A stretch of DNA of 64,000 nt from Nectonema munidae (Eukaryota; Nematomorpha; Nectonematoida; Nectonematidae), in the NCBI GenBank assembly GCA_030549495.1, contig JAUIRK010000072.1:1-64000 (forward strand), read 5' to 3'. The notes below the pieces were generated by a model that was given only the letters and a program-made list of their open reading frames with translations, made no database searches and had not been told where the DNA came from. Both the position numbers and the translations under genes were made by a program. Position 1 is the stretch's first letter, and each line of letters starts with the position of its first letter. Shown one piece after another: positions 22,969 to 35,062 of this stretch.

Positions 22969-23568
22969 ATGCAACAATTTATTGATAGCCTGCCTCCCTA
23001 TATTCGATTAAGAGTTGAGAAATACTCGTGTGTTTTGGACAAGTTGTTAACACAGGATAACAAGCTGTGCCAAGCATTAGCCCGGATCGAAACCAAAACG
23101 ACTTGTGACCGTAAGATTGTCTTCCTGGCATCCATTTTCCTCTTTTTCCTCTACGTAACGATTGGAAGTGGTGCGAAGTTTGTGATCGATGTGGCTACTT
23201 TCCTTCCGTCAGCATATCTCACGCTTGCTGCCTTCTCGCCTGTCTCTTCGTTAGAACGCCTGATGCACTGGTCTGTGTATTGGATGCTGTTTTGCTTGAT
23301 CGGAATCGTTGAAATGAGCGCGTTCTCCATTTCTGCTTTTATTCCCTTCTACTTCCCGCTTAAGTTCATTCTCCTTCTCTACCTCTACCACCCGTATACG
23401 TTCGGGGTTGCAAAGTTCTATCGCTCCTACCTCTCGCCTTTGTGGCTGAAGTACGAAAGTAAAGTTCATAAGATTGTGGCAGATTTTAATTTATTTCCAG
23501 CTCCCTCTACTCCCACATCAAATGCTTCCGAGATTGTAGCAGACTCGAAAGCCAGCAAATTCGAATAA
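22969..23568 (+). CDS. REEP5: REEP5/6-type (TB2/DP1/HVA22) ER membrane-shaping protein
   Basis: A 199-residue protein of the REEP5/Yop1/DP1 family, whose hairpin membrane segments bend and stabilise tubular endoplasmic reticulum. Residues 1-45 are soluble, with a KLCQALARIETKTTCDRK stretch matching the REEP5 'LAKLEAKTGV' region. Hydrophobic segments follow at about 50-72, 76-95, 100-125 and 127-145. The family core SAYLTLAAFSPVSSLERLMH then WSVYWMLF matches the PAY.S.KAIES....D..QWL.YWV signature. The C-terminal LWLKYESKVHKIV matches the family's FLKHES motif before a Ser/Ala-rich tail. The coding region is intronless, which is unusual for animal REEPs. Base composition is clearly less AT-rich than the surroundings. 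AATAAA lies at 23624-23629. Confidence 0.93.
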   Translation: MQQFIDSLPPYIRLRVEKYSCVLDKLLTQDNKLCQALARIETKTTCDRKIVFLASIFLFFLYVTIGSGAKFVIDVATFLPSAYLTLAAFSPVSSLERLMHWSVYWMLFCLIGIVEMSAFSISAFIPFYFPLKFILLLYLYHPYTFGVAKFYRSYLSPLWLKYESKVHKIVADFNLFPAPSTPTSNASEIVADSKASKFE

Positions 23569-24267
23569 TGCCCTTTGCTCTGCACCTCTTATCCAATGCT
23601 TTTCCTCTATTTAACTTTAACATAATAAATTCTTTTCTACTCACCTTCCGGTGATTCGCTTCTGATAAAATTTTAGATTTTACTCAAACTCAAAGTATAG
23701 GTTTCAAGTATGCTTTTTGATTCTCAGTGACGCATGAGCCTTTCATTTTATCCGGGATCGTCATATTTATCACGTGCCAAACTGTTGCATAGATATTCTC
23801 CCTGCCTTTATTTCAGTTTGCGTTTTGGCCTTGTTTCTTAATTTGCATCTGTGATCAATGCAAATTCAATAATAATATTTTATTTATGAAAAAGGTTCTC
23901 TAAAAATGGCGAATACATTGATATTTCCGTCGGAACCAAAAACTCTATTTCCGCTAATTTTGCTATTCCGACTCAGACTTGATTTTCATCATACGTTATA
24001 TGAGAACTATGGTACACTTTACTTTGGCTGGGTGGAGAACTACATCTTGCAACTATTTTTATTGGCATTTCCTTTTATGTACAGTTTTTTCAAAATGTAA
24101 CATAAGTCGGGGTAGTTATCTCAACCCTGAGAGAAATATCCAAATTAGGGTTATGACAAATTTTAAATTTCTTAGCCGGAGGTTCTAATTAATTGACTTT
24201 TAACTAAAACGTATTAAAATAACCTTTTTTTGTTAGATTTAAAAAAAATCCCGCGCCCAAGACATTT
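23569..24267. other. REEP 3' untranslated region and intergenic DNA
   Basis: A polyadenylation signal lies 56 bases past the stop. An open frame at 23906-24100 is hydrophobic but has no recognisable family and is probably chance. Confidence 0.4.
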
Positions 24268-26003
24268 TTATATTTTACAATAAAATACGCGACAATTCAA
24301 ACATTCTTTATTGCAAATTGAAAAAAGTTCCTCTATTATCTTTACAGCACGCTTGGCTATCATGTTAGACCGAGGCACATCAAGCACTGATGGTTCTCTT
24401 TTCCAGTGAGTAGACACGCATTTCACAGCTTTAGAACAATTAACTTTGGATATTGCTAACAAAAGGTCTTCATAATCAGTTTCCAAATAGTGTTACTTAG
24501 AAAACCAAATCTTTGACCATGTAGTTGAAATGAAATCACAAATTACCGTCAATTGTTCCCGCCAGCTTGGAAGAAGGAAAAATGCAATAAGTGCAAAGAT
24601 ACCTCGTGAATTCCACCTAGCATTATAAAGGGGTGGTAGTTTATACCACTTAATGAGAGGCCATTTTTTATTTGCCTTGTAAAACTTGTATGCTTCAGAA
24701 AGCTCAAAGAGAAATTTAAAATCATCTCCAACTAACGTTTTTATACTTTGGAATCACTTCTGTGCCAATATATTTATTTTGCAAATCATTGTAATGCTTT
24801 AAAATCTCATTGATAAAGTCGTAGTTTATGTCAGGTTACTGTGACTGTATAGGAAAAAAAAGTTCAACACATGTCGCAAAACAAGATCAAGAATGTGATG
24901 CTGGCAGCCAATATATTGAGGTTCGTTGAATCCTTTGTCTCTAAATGTTTTTTGAAGGCGGCAGACAACACCATTTTTACAACCAGTATTGACGGCAGTT
25001 GTGTCTGAGATAATCATTTCAATACTGTTCCATGCATTGTACTCATCAATGAGGTTATGTAGGGGTTTATAAATATCTTCAGAGCTTCCACTTAAACAAA
25101 TCAAAATACCAAGTCGTAATTCTCTTTTGCCATTAGTCAGGCAAACAACTCGGTACTCTTTTTTCAATTTTTTTACAAGCGTAGTGAAAAATTTCTTTTC
25201 AGAGATCAGTTCCATGAAGCGGTTTCTAATTTTTTTTCATTGTTGAGTGTTCTACTCCAGACCTCGGATTGAGATGGTGTTGGTACACTAAATCCATTTT
25301 TAGCTAGACTTGTACATTTGAAGATTTTCTGCTTGAAAGAGAGTGTTGAGACACTAGTTTGGCAGCAGACGCTGTTGAGTGGCGTGTAAAAGAGTTTTCT
25401 GGAAGAATGTTAAAATTGTACTCACTATTGCTGCTTTCTTCCTCACTACCACTGGATTCCGAAGTAACGGCTTGAATTGTTGTAGATATGGATATACGTT
25501 TAACTCTTTTTGATGGATGCATTGGAGCCACTGTGAGAGTTATATATCCCACCTCGCCTTTTGATTCAATTTGTTTTTGGTACGGTTCTTTATCCTGATT
25601 ACAAAGCCAATCCCCATTTGTTTTTGTAATATCAATCAGAGAAGAAAGATTGTCTTCAAATTCTTCTATTGGTCGCTTTCTATATTTTTCAAAAGAAGTA
25701 ATAAGTTTGTTTACTTTTGCAGAGACTTGTTTAGAAAGAACAGGAAAATTCAACTTCTCCCAAAGCTTCAACAGTTCTAAAGATATTTTTCAGTCGGTCA
25801 TGTCGTCCTTTCATTTCCTCATAAAGTCCCAAAAATCTTCCAACTATATCCTTGTTACAAGACATTCTACATAATGTTTCACTTATGTCTTGTTTTAGCT
25901 CTGGTATACAAGGACAACGCTTTTTTCTTGATTTCAAATTTTGTTCCCACTTTTCTCTAGTCATTTCCACTCTAAATTTTGACATTTTTGTTTGCGAAGA
26001 CAT
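24268..26003 (-). pseudogene. hAT-like transposase relic
   Basis: Read from 26003 down. Bases 26003-25731 give the N-terminal VEMTREKWEQNLKSR region, and 25771-25304 give LWEKLNFPVLSKQVSAKVNK then an acidic Ser-rich linker. Bases 25215-24826 give IISDTTAVNTGCKNGVVCRL and YIGCQHHILDLVLRHVL, resembling the hAT catalytic-Asp block and CxxH motif. Then, in another frame, about 24760-24550 reads LPPLYNARWNSRGIFALI, and 24486-24268 reads HWKREPSVLDVPRSNMIAKR then AVKIIEEL (C-terminus). The segments are collinear but fall in several frames with at least three breaks, so it is not functional. Related in style to the relic at 6.2-7.3 kb. Ends not found. Confidence 0.7.
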
Positions 26004-26309
26004 TTTTCAATATTGCATACTATTTAATGAGCTAAGCTTCACAGCTTGAATAAAAAAGGCTAAAAATAAATTTTATTATAATGCAATAAAAATTTACACA
26101 GATGTTGTTCACAGATTGATTGACTTAAGAAATTATAAAAACAAAAATTTGGAAAACTTGCTCTGAACTGCAAAACCAGATGTTTAATGAACATTGAATC
26201 CATCGCATCATATACATTATATTTAAAGTTTCATTTCTTTTCATTACTCTCTACGTCAATTTTATTATATATTTCTTGTATTGTATACACACATCTATTT
26301 GCAAACGTA

Positions 26310-27801
26310 ATTACTTTTTGGGAAATGTCAATCAAAATTTTGATTGATGGGAAATATATTTAATAAAATATACCTTCAAATTTTACATGAAATATATTTT
26401 TTTATATCAAATTGGGCATACTGATTTCATTTTTGGAATTTAGAAATTGAAAATACCTATAAATGTGTAACAAACTTGCGGTTTACTTCTAAAATCTGTC
26501 TTCGAGAACACTCATTCAAATTTTACATGAAATACACACATTTTTATAACAAATCAACAATGCCAATTCCAATTATACATTGTTTTCGGATTTAGAATGT
26601 GAAAATACTTGTAAGCGTGAATCAAATTTGCAAATCAGGTGTTTTACACATATGTATCCATTTTCAAATAGGCTGAATCCAACAGTGATGTTTATTTTTT
26701 AAAATTAATCATATCTGTCAAAAAATGAATGACATAAATTATAATGACATTCAACTGAAATAAAGGACTTCATGATTATATAGTTATACGTAGCTATATG
26801 TAATTTAATTTGTCACAGAACAAATAGAATTATAAGTAGGCAAAACAAAATTGCATAAAAAGAAAATATAACTGAAAATGAAATAGAACTAAAAACGGGA
26901 TTTTATACCGAATTCAATGAGGTGATTTTTTTTAATGAAATTAATTAAATACAAAACAAGGACTCTGTAGAGGCAAATTTTGATGCGCATCATTTTATTT
27001 GAAGGAGAAAGACAGTTCGTTTATACCATTCACTCTGCAATATCATCGGTCAATTTAAATAAGTTTCGTATTTGACCATTTTGAGAAAGTTTTATACGTA
27101 TAATCAAACAATATACAAATGAACGAAGATGATAAAGTTGAAACATAATTTATTTATAATTAAAATTTGATCGTTTTTTATATCTAATCATTTGGTTGTG
27201 GTATCGTTTCCCTAAAATGAAAAATATTTTCACCTCAACATGAGTTTTCTGCATAAAATTTGCTATTTTATTTAATAATTGCTGGCAGTATTTAAAAAAA
27301 AGTGAATTATCTTCTTTTTTGAAAACTGTCAAGGATAATAAAAATAGATTAAAAAAAAAAAAAAAATTTTTTTTAAAAATTTTTTTTTTTTAAAAAAAAT
27401 TAAAAAACAATTTCCATTCAAAAACATTTAAAATAAATTTTCTTTCTTGGGGTTTCTTTTTTATTAAAAAAAAAACAGTACTTTCTCTTTTCCCTTCTTA
27501 TATATAAAAGAGAGGAGAAGGGGCGGCTTTTTTTTTTTTTTTTTTGTGTTTGAGTATATATTCTTATTTTCTTTTTCCTTCCTCCCTTCGAAACATCTTT
27601 GTTTTAAATAATGAAGGTTAGATTTTTTTCTCTTTTTTTTTAATAAGGGGGGGGGGGGGGGGGGGGGGGGAAGTAAAAAATTATATTTTTTTTTTTTTAA
27701 TTTAAAAAAATTTAAAAAATAAAAATTTATAAAATTTAATATATAAAAAATATTAAAAATATTTCAAGGAAAGAAAAAGGGAGGGGGGAGAGAAAAGGAG
27801 G

Positions 27802-27865
<64 letters not shown>

Positions 27866-28440
27866 AATTTTGAATTTTTGTCTGAACATAAATATATGAA
27901 AACAATTGAACAGTAAATGATGTGAATATCAAAATTAATATTCGTGCCTCATTGGAAATTTTGATACTGAAAAATTTGTTTTATTATAGATTCCAAATAA
28001 AATCTAAACTTCAAAGGGAAAATAAATTCATTTGTGAAATGACTAAAAATTTGGATATAGTCTTTGGAGAATAGCATGAAAACAAATCGTTCAAAAATCA
28101 GTACAATATATCTGACCGCAAACATACCACGATTTTAAAAAAGTCACAAATTAATCAAAAATTAAAAAAAAATCTTTATATAACTACTTAAACAAAGAGT
28201 TAATTTTATCAGTTGGGCTGTCATATGTCAATCAATTTTTTGACAAGGTTTGATTGATTTAAAAAAAAAATAAACGTGACGATTGTATTCAGCCTACGAG
28301 AAAACGGGTGTATAAAAATAGAAAACTTTGTATAACCATTTAAACTAAAAGTTTCTTTTTTAAGTTGAGCTGTCATATATCAATCAATTTTTGACAGGTT
28401 TGATTGATTTTTATAAAAAATAAATGTCACGATCAGATTC
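26310..28440 (+). repeat. Family A repeat, subfamily A2, copy in + orientation
   Basis: Matches the reverse complement of 38860-40550 over almost its whole length, by eye above 90% identity in the unique middle (for example around GAGGCAAATTTTGATGCGCA near 26973). It contains one or two of the 150-bp left-type units (26360-26640), an inverted right-type unit (26650-26760), a unique centre, and two right-type units (28190-28440). The terminal CCCTATTAGTG is not preserved at its left edge. It has no coding capacity and is interrupted by the low-complexity block at 27324-27880. Confidence 0.7.
27324..27880. repeat. Low-complexity homopolymer block, possibly an assembly error
   Basis: About 555 bases of A, T and G runs (a G run of over 20 at 27649-27670, an A run of over 50 at about 27809-27863). 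They are missing at the matching point of the inverted twin near 39447-39460. Either a simple-sequence expansion or poorly resolved long-read sequence. Confidence 0.7.
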
Positions 28441-29540
28441 GCAATCAATCATTTAGTAGGTTGAGGTGAAATTTTTGTATCTTTTAGAATTGGAAAACAT
28501 CACTCGTTTTTAAGTATTATTGACGCTGTCACTGGTTCTGTGGAATTCTTTCACTTACAGTAGAATTTCTTTACTTTTTCTAGATATTTACACTTTTAAA
28601 TTATAATGGATACTTCAAACAGTGTTTAAAACATTTAAATATTTTGGACTATTTTCTGTTTGCACCATTATCAGAGAATAATTGTCATCTGTCAATCTTG
28701 CTAATACGTCGTTATGATTGTTGGAAATAAAGATATTTCTGATAGAAATATTTTGGGTGAATGTTTGTTTATACTTTATCGAAGGCATGGATATAGGGCA
28801 GAAAATAGAGACAAAAATCGCAAATTTAAAGCTTTCACCTGTAGAATGGTGAAGTCAAAAGACTCAACTGTTGCCTTCAAACTAGTTTCATAACTGGAGA
28901 GGTGATGGAGATGCCGCCATCAAAAATCGACTGAGAAAACAGAAGCACTACTAGACCTGCGCAAATAACAGGAAAATGTGACAATTGAGAATGTGGAAAT
29001 ATTATGTAAGTTCGCTATGGTTATTCCGTGTTCCCTAAAATTCGCATATTAGGTGTCAGAGAGCCCCATGTGTGCCTTAAATGTTCCACCCTTTGTAGTC
29101 CTTGCGTTTTATCATTAGAGCTGCTTATCTCTTTAGCTAGAGTAGAGAAGAATAAAGATTAGTGGCGCTCTGAATTATCGTCGTGGTGAGCACATGTGGC
29201 GTATTTTATTTATGGGGCTTGGATGTATATGAAGTGACACGAAAAAGAGACGACAAAATTAGCAGTATCGAAAGATTTCGCATTTGTTTTCATCCATGTC
29301 CTTGAGTGCGAAGTGTGAAACATAGTTTATTGAGGTAAGAAGGTTTAATGGTCAGGTCATGCGATAAGATAATCGATTGTATGCCGTGAAAGTGTGATTA
29401 TTTCGCCATTCTGTATTGGCTTGATCTTTTTCTACGACACGCCTGCTTAAACTCTTGTCCCTAGACTTCTAATTCCTCCAATGAGTATTTTTAGGGTTTG
29501 TGCTAATTTTTTCCTAATCACATAAAATCTTGTAAACATT
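28441..29540. other. Intergenic stretch, less AT-rich from 28740 on
   Basis: No open frame of note and no recognisable repeat. The part at 28740-29350 has more balanced base composition than its surroundings. Confidence 0.3.
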
Positions 29541-30975
29541 CAGTATAAGCACATTCGTTATAAGCACATATTCGATATAAGCACAGAAAGTTAAAGACCC
29601 ATATACTTTAACAGTATATAAGATAGGAAATAATCGCTATAAGCACATATCTTTATAAGCACATAGTAGTTGGTATAAGGTACGTGGTTTGTATGACATT
29701 TACTTATAAATAATGATGGCTATCACAAACCATACACATGCTTACAAGCTGTTAACATGATTAGTCTACAACAGGGAGTATAGGCAGCTCTTATTACACT
29801 TTTTCATGCTATCTTACTTCATAACATAATGTATTTCACAGTTCATCTGTCATATTAAGCTTATTGTTTTCAAGTTTATGTTTTATTGTGTTATGCTGAG
29901 TGGAGAGAAAATACGTGAAATACTATGATAACCTATCAAAACTTGAAAGTAACTTTGAAAAAATGAAATCGTCAGCGGTAGTAAAAAAGCAAACATGTCC
30001 GGCACTGAAAAACTACCTTTGCTTGTCATAGGTAAATTTCAAAGTCCACGCTGCTTCAAAAATAAAAAGAATAATTTACCCGTACAATATACCTTCTTCA
30101 ACAAGGCCTCTTGGATGACTAAAAAAATTTTTAGTGATTGGCTGTTTAACCTCGATAATGAAATGATGAAAAAAACGCAAAATAGCTTTAATAATGGACC
30201 AATGCCCTGCACATCCAAAAGACTTAAAAACATCCAATATTGAAATTTATTTTTTACCTGCCAACACATCTTCAATTATACAACCCATGGATGCCGGTAT
30301 TATTCGAAGTATTAAAGCACATTATAGAAAGAATCTGATGAGAACAGTTATACAGCGTTTGAATTGTGGACAGGATGATGACATGGAGAGGGCTGTAAAA
30401 TCTGTTACAATTCTTGATTCTCTTCATTTTTTTGCAAGATTCATGGAACAGTCTTTCTCCTCAGGTAATTAAAAATTGCTTCCAAAAATGTTTTAGCTGG
30501 AATTCTGAAGAACTGGCATCTTCAGAAAGCACAGACAGTGCAGCTGAAGAAAATTTTTTCACTTCAGATTATATTCACTGTGATGACGATTTAGAATGCT
30601 TCGAAACAGCAAACGACATCACAGAAAATTTGATTTCTGACAGTGAAAGTGAAAAAAGTGAAAACCAAGCTAAATTCTCAGCCAAAGAAGCGTTTGGAAA
30701 TGATGGATGAAATTAAATAGGTTTATGAGCAATTAGGAATTCCGACAATAGATTTTAAGAAAGCTCAAGAATCACTCAGAAGTTATGTAATTGAGACAAG
30801 AAAACTGCGTCAATCTACTATTAAAGATTTTTTTCAATCAATAAATAATTCTGTTTTAATTTAGTTATATTAACTTATGAAACATTTTTAATTCGAAAAT
30901 TCGATACAAGCACATATTCGATATAAGCACCAAAGTTGTCACTCCCGTGAAGGTGCTTATAGCGAATATCGACTG
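29541..30975 (+). mobile_element. Tigger/pogo-type element with repeated ATAAGCAC ends
   Basis: The left end starts CAGTATAAGCACATTCG (29541). The right end, read inward from 30975, starts CAGTCGATATTCGCTATAAG and is followed outward by TA. TATAAGCACA occurs five times within the left 140 bases and about three times, inverted, at the right end. It contains a broken transposase from 29965. At 1435 bp it is much shorter than a full Tigger, because the 5' half of the gene is deleted. Confidence 0.8.
29965..30864 (+). pseudogene. Tigger transposase, N-terminal half deleted
   Basis: The sequence resumes inside the DDE domain at GSKKANMSGTEKLPLLVIGK, passes KASWMTKKIFSDWLFNLD and, after a frame change near 30190, gives the second catalytic block MDQCPAHP and the third, SSIIQPMDAGIIRSIKAHY. 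A further shift near 30440-30470 leads to the acidic tail (SESTDSAAEENFF). The C-terminus IETRKLRQSTIKDFFQSI ends at 30862-30864. The DNA-binding half and the first catalytic Asp are gone, so it is non-functional. Confidence 0.8.
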
Positions 30976-33969
30976 TATTTTGTTTTTTGATCAAGACCTA
31001 ATCTTGAGCCACGTGTTCACTGATCGGTATCAAATGAAATATATATTAAAAGGCCTAGGGTTGTTTTGGGATCCCCAGATTAGGCCATCTTATTATTAGT
31101 GTATTCTGACAGTCAAATAAAAGTCCTTTTTCTTTGAGGCTGAGAAGCATTTTCACGCGCGCAAACGAAATAACTTCTATCAACAAAACTGTTGATTGTA
31201 GTTCTCTACGAAGAGCTCACATTACTTTACAAGAATAAATTGAGGAGAATGAAAAAGTATCAACTGTTTTGACTTGTTCACAAAGGTAGCTTTTTACTTT
31301 ACTGTACATGAGGGTGTTTTCTGTGTTTGTGCTTTTAATAAAGTTCTTTCTCATTTTTGCCTCAGAGTTCTCCGAACCTTAGAACCCTTCTTGAGTACGA
31401 GTCTAGCACAGTTTTTGCAAAGTGGGCATTCTTGCTTTCTGTAGCAATGTGATATATTATGAAAACTTGCAATTTAAAAAAATTGTGTACAAATCTGAAA
31501 TAGGAGGTGTTTAGGTTAAGAAATTGGAGAAATCAATAACATATGAGTCCTTGTGAGACGTTTTGCTTTGCCGCGAAATCTGTAAAAATGATTGAAAAAA
31601 AGGAATCTCCGAGTTGATTTATTTAGAAATGGCGAATTTGAAGATATAAGATATATTTGCTGTTTAAGATAATAATACTTTTTCGCAAAAAATACCATCA
31701 GACAAAAAGTTTCATTCAAAAAAAAGTCAATATTAGTTGTATATAAAGCAAGACAATTTAAGAATTGATAAATCATTTTGTGGTTTTGCTGGATATTCAA
31801 AGCCTTGCAGTGAGATGATCCCAATACAAAGTACAGCAAAGAAGGATCTTATGTGGTATACAAAGCTATGTAGAAAAAAATAATAAAGCGAATGAAAGGT
31901 AAGAGCACCACACACTTATCATCTTCTCTCCTCCAGGGCCTTCGTTAGGAATGGCGAAGAGTTCCTTTGATCCCCCTTGGAAATCCAATTATTTCTATAT
32001 TTTTCGAGAGCATAGAATAATTATCTTTTAACACACGTTTAATTGTGAATTGCTAAACTTTTGCAGTTAAATTTATGAGATTGTTGTTCAAGGTAGCATT
32101 GCTTTTTTTTAATAGGAATTCATTTTCCACAATTTCGAGTTGGTTCTTCCCCTTCTTCAACAAACATGACAGCTATTTTTGGCTTTAAATTCTTTATTTC
32201 TCACCACTCAGAGTCAAAGTTTCAGACGACCTCCATGCCCACGGGCTAAAGCAGTCGCGCAAAGAAAAATTTATGCGATGAAAGTTTTGTCTTTGGGTCT
32301 TTAATTTTTTTGCCGCGCATTTAAAGTCAGCCGAAATTTAGGGCAGCTTTGTCCTTCTTTTATTTTTCACTTTTAAACGATTTCATTTCGTATTTGCAAA
32401 AGAAAAAACGTTGTATTTTAAAAGTCGAATTGTGACACTTTTTAGTTTGATCTCTTTGTGACGGTGGTCTGGAGTTGTGAAGGTCTTGCTTATTTGTAAA
32501 GTATGTTACTGCTGTATAAGTGCATGACGTTGTCTAAGCTACGCTTCGAAGTGGATGATGCTCTATACGTGGTAAATAAAGATGAAATACTTTTGTTGGT
32601 TAAAAATCATGATACCAAGGGTCTGTAGTCTTCTTATTTCTAGAAGAGTTAATTTAACTTAAATTGATCGCCAATCAAAAATTTCCTCGAGAATTTATCA
32701 TTGTCGTAAATTTGCGAAATATGTCACAACTTTGCAAAAGAGAATACTTCCCAATATTCTATGCCTTTCCAACCTTTTATGGGGTATGCGCGAAATGTTG
32801 TCTTTCTGATGATGATGCGCCAAAAATGTTATTCTTTATCAAATGGTTAACCATTAGAATAATCCGATAATTTGTATTAAAAAGCCGATGGACGATTTTA
32901 TTTTTCTAAAGTCCACTTGGTCGTTGACCCTCAACTTAATTTTAAATAGAAGATTTCAAAGATAAAGAAAAAATTAATTTAATTTTCAGAATTTTGGCGT
33001 TAGGTTTCCTCGATATCAAAGATGTGAAAAAACTGACTCATTTTCAAGATAGAAAGTCACCAACGCGTCATTTCGGATCATGCAATGCGCGGTACTCTGG
33101 CATTGAAGGATAATAACAGTGAAAAGTGATTTTTAGAGTGAACATTTTTCTTTTTTAGATGCGCCTTTTTACGAATAACCCATTTTTGCAGACCCAGGAT
33201 TTTGTCGAGCAGCAGAAATGAGAATTTAAAAGAAAAGAGAGTAATCGCATGCTTCGCATTCTTTGAGCTCAATTCAAATTCAAAGACAACATTATTTACA
33301 TTCCATGCACTCACATTTTTGTATAAAGTCCATGATTTATGTTACTTTTTATCCATCTCTTCCTATATGCGTTACCAAAGAATTTCCTTGGAGTGAATTA
33401 TTTGATGACGATGTTGGGGTTGTGATTTTTATCTCTCAACTATCACTTTTTAAGATTGTTTTCAATTTAATTTTCAAGAGGGCGTGGTAAAGAAATGAAG
33501 TTAAAATGTGGTCAAGCTGAGTCAAATTGAGTCCTTGCTTCGTTTTCCCAGTTTCAACGTCGTCACCGAAATCCTCTTCTTTGAAAGCTTTTGTTAGTTC
33601 TTTTATCCAACATTTTACACGGACTGCCTTAATTCCTTCATTTTCTTGAAATCCTATTCCCTCATTTTCTTGATTTCTTTTTCGGTTTTAGTCATTTACA
33701 AAGGACTCTCATCACGTGTGAAGGTTAAAAAAAATTTGATGTCTCCATAATATCTTTTTATTCAACGCGTATATTTCAACATTAAAGTTCTATTAACGGA
33801 AAAATAGTAAGACATGCTTTAAATTTTATAATACAAACATTCTTTTACTTCTTGCGTTTTATATCAAGATTGAAATGCCCAGAAAAGCCGTGGCCCTCTT
33901 TCAGGTACCAAAATTTTAACAAGAAAGAATGACGGTTTTCTAGAATTAAAAAACTGAACTATCTAAAAA
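30976..33969. other. Long stretch without recognised genes
   Basis: Base composition is less extreme than elsewhere. Several open frames of 60-107 codons (for example 31516-31839 minus, 32664-32870 plus) show no domain and none extends across a plausible splice pair. A probable family 'P' MITE lies at 32846-32940. Confidence 0.35.
32846..32940 (+). mobile_element. piggyBac-like MITE (family 'P'), diverged copy 3
   Basis: Starts TTAACCATT, contains GATAATTTGTATTAAAAAG and GACGATTTTATTTTTCTAAAG as in copy 1, and ends near GTTGACCCTCAACTTAA. It is bounded by TTAA on both sides within a few bases; the exact edges are uncertain. Confidence 0.4.
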
Positions 33970-34284
33970 AGTGGCTCTCAACCGTCAGGAGGGAGGAAAT
34001 TTGGGAGCATAAACCCGTAACCTCAAACTGCTCAGCTGGAAAGATATCGATATATACCGATTCATATCGATCAAAATTTTTATACTTAAATTTGATATGG
34101 AATCAATAGTATACCTCTTTATTTTTACTTTTTGAATTTTTTTTTTGAATTTTTGATAAAAGTTTGTAAGGATCTTTCTGTTAAACTGAATTTCAAAAAA
34201 CAAGCAGACAATCTTGAAAAGGCGGCGTGACATTTTGATAAACAGTGAAAGGGGTGCTTGATGCAAAAAAGTTGAGAAACAAAG
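33970..34284. mobile_element. Non-autonomous hAT element
   Basis: The left end AGTGGCTCTCAACCGTC and the right end GGGGTGCTTGATG ... GTTGAGAAACAAAG are inverted relatives of the widespread hAT terminus CAGTGGTTCTCAACC. The interior is AT-rich and non-coding. No target duplication is visible. Confidence 0.55.
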
Positions 34285-34936
34285 GATTTAATGCTCGCCA
34301 AATTCTTCTTCAGTAGTTTGGATCATGGGATCCCATTTGATTTGACTGCCTGATATTTAAAAGAGAACTGACACCCCTATTCTTCAAAATGTCTGAAAAA
34401 GCGTGCATAAAAATGGGCTTTTTCCACGATGCATCTCTTTTTTCACTTTATTTGGTCTCATGAAAACATTATCCTCCTTCTATCCTTCAAAAGTTTGAAT
34501 TGGGAGTGGGACTGCTGTTTTTAAAAGCTGGCTATTTTATTTTGCCCATTTTCTCAATTTTTGCAAATACGAAGGCCATTTTTAATTTTTCCAATTTTTG
34601 GAGGTGCCTTGGGAAAGTTGTTCAATAGTTTTAAAAAATTGGTAATATTAAGTCTTTGAATGAACAGAGTAAAAAGAGCACACATTTATTTAATTTTGTA
34701 TTTTTCTGTGCCGGTTGCAATGCCATGACACATGGAAAAAGTCACGTGCTTTCTATAAATCCAACCTATGCATGAATTTTTCAATTTATCTTGGTGACAG
34801 ATCAGAAGGCTAAAAAGTATTTCACAAAATATGTCAAATAAAACATCAGCATGTCAAATTAATAAATATTCAAGGTTTTATGTCATCCGCTTTGCATGAG
34901 CAAATTATATTAGTGAACCCTTCTATTTGCTGTATA
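34285..34936. other. Intergenic stretch
   Basis: Nothing recognised. Confidence 0.3.
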
Positions 34937-35062
34937 CACGATCCATTATATTGCGGGATCTAATAAAACGTGGCTCTCCTTTCTTGGTCCTAGGACACGT
35001 GTTCTACGTTATAACGCGGGTGCGGCTTCGACCCCCATCCCCGTTATAAAGGATCTACTCTG
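34937..35062. mobile_element. Short pogo/Tigger-type MITE
   Basis: Inverted ends: CACGATCCATTATATTGCGG at 34937 and, inward from 35062, CAGAGTAGATCCTTTATAAC then GGGG. TA flanks both sides (34935-34936, 35063-35064). The 126-bp length, TA targets and ATCC-TTATA-GGGG core fit a Tigger-like MITE. Confidence 0.5.

Noticed and set aside
23251-23469. Minus-strand open frame inside the REEP gene
   Set aside because: Antisense shadow of the REEP coding sequence.
23906-24188. Two overlapping hydrophobic open frames downstream of REEP
   Set aside because: Short, Phe/Leu-rich as expected by chance in AT-rich DNA, and no recognisable motif or splice context.
28740-29350. Less AT-rich block as a possible host exon cluster
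   Set aside because: All frames are broken by stops and no splice-consistent chain of exons could be read.
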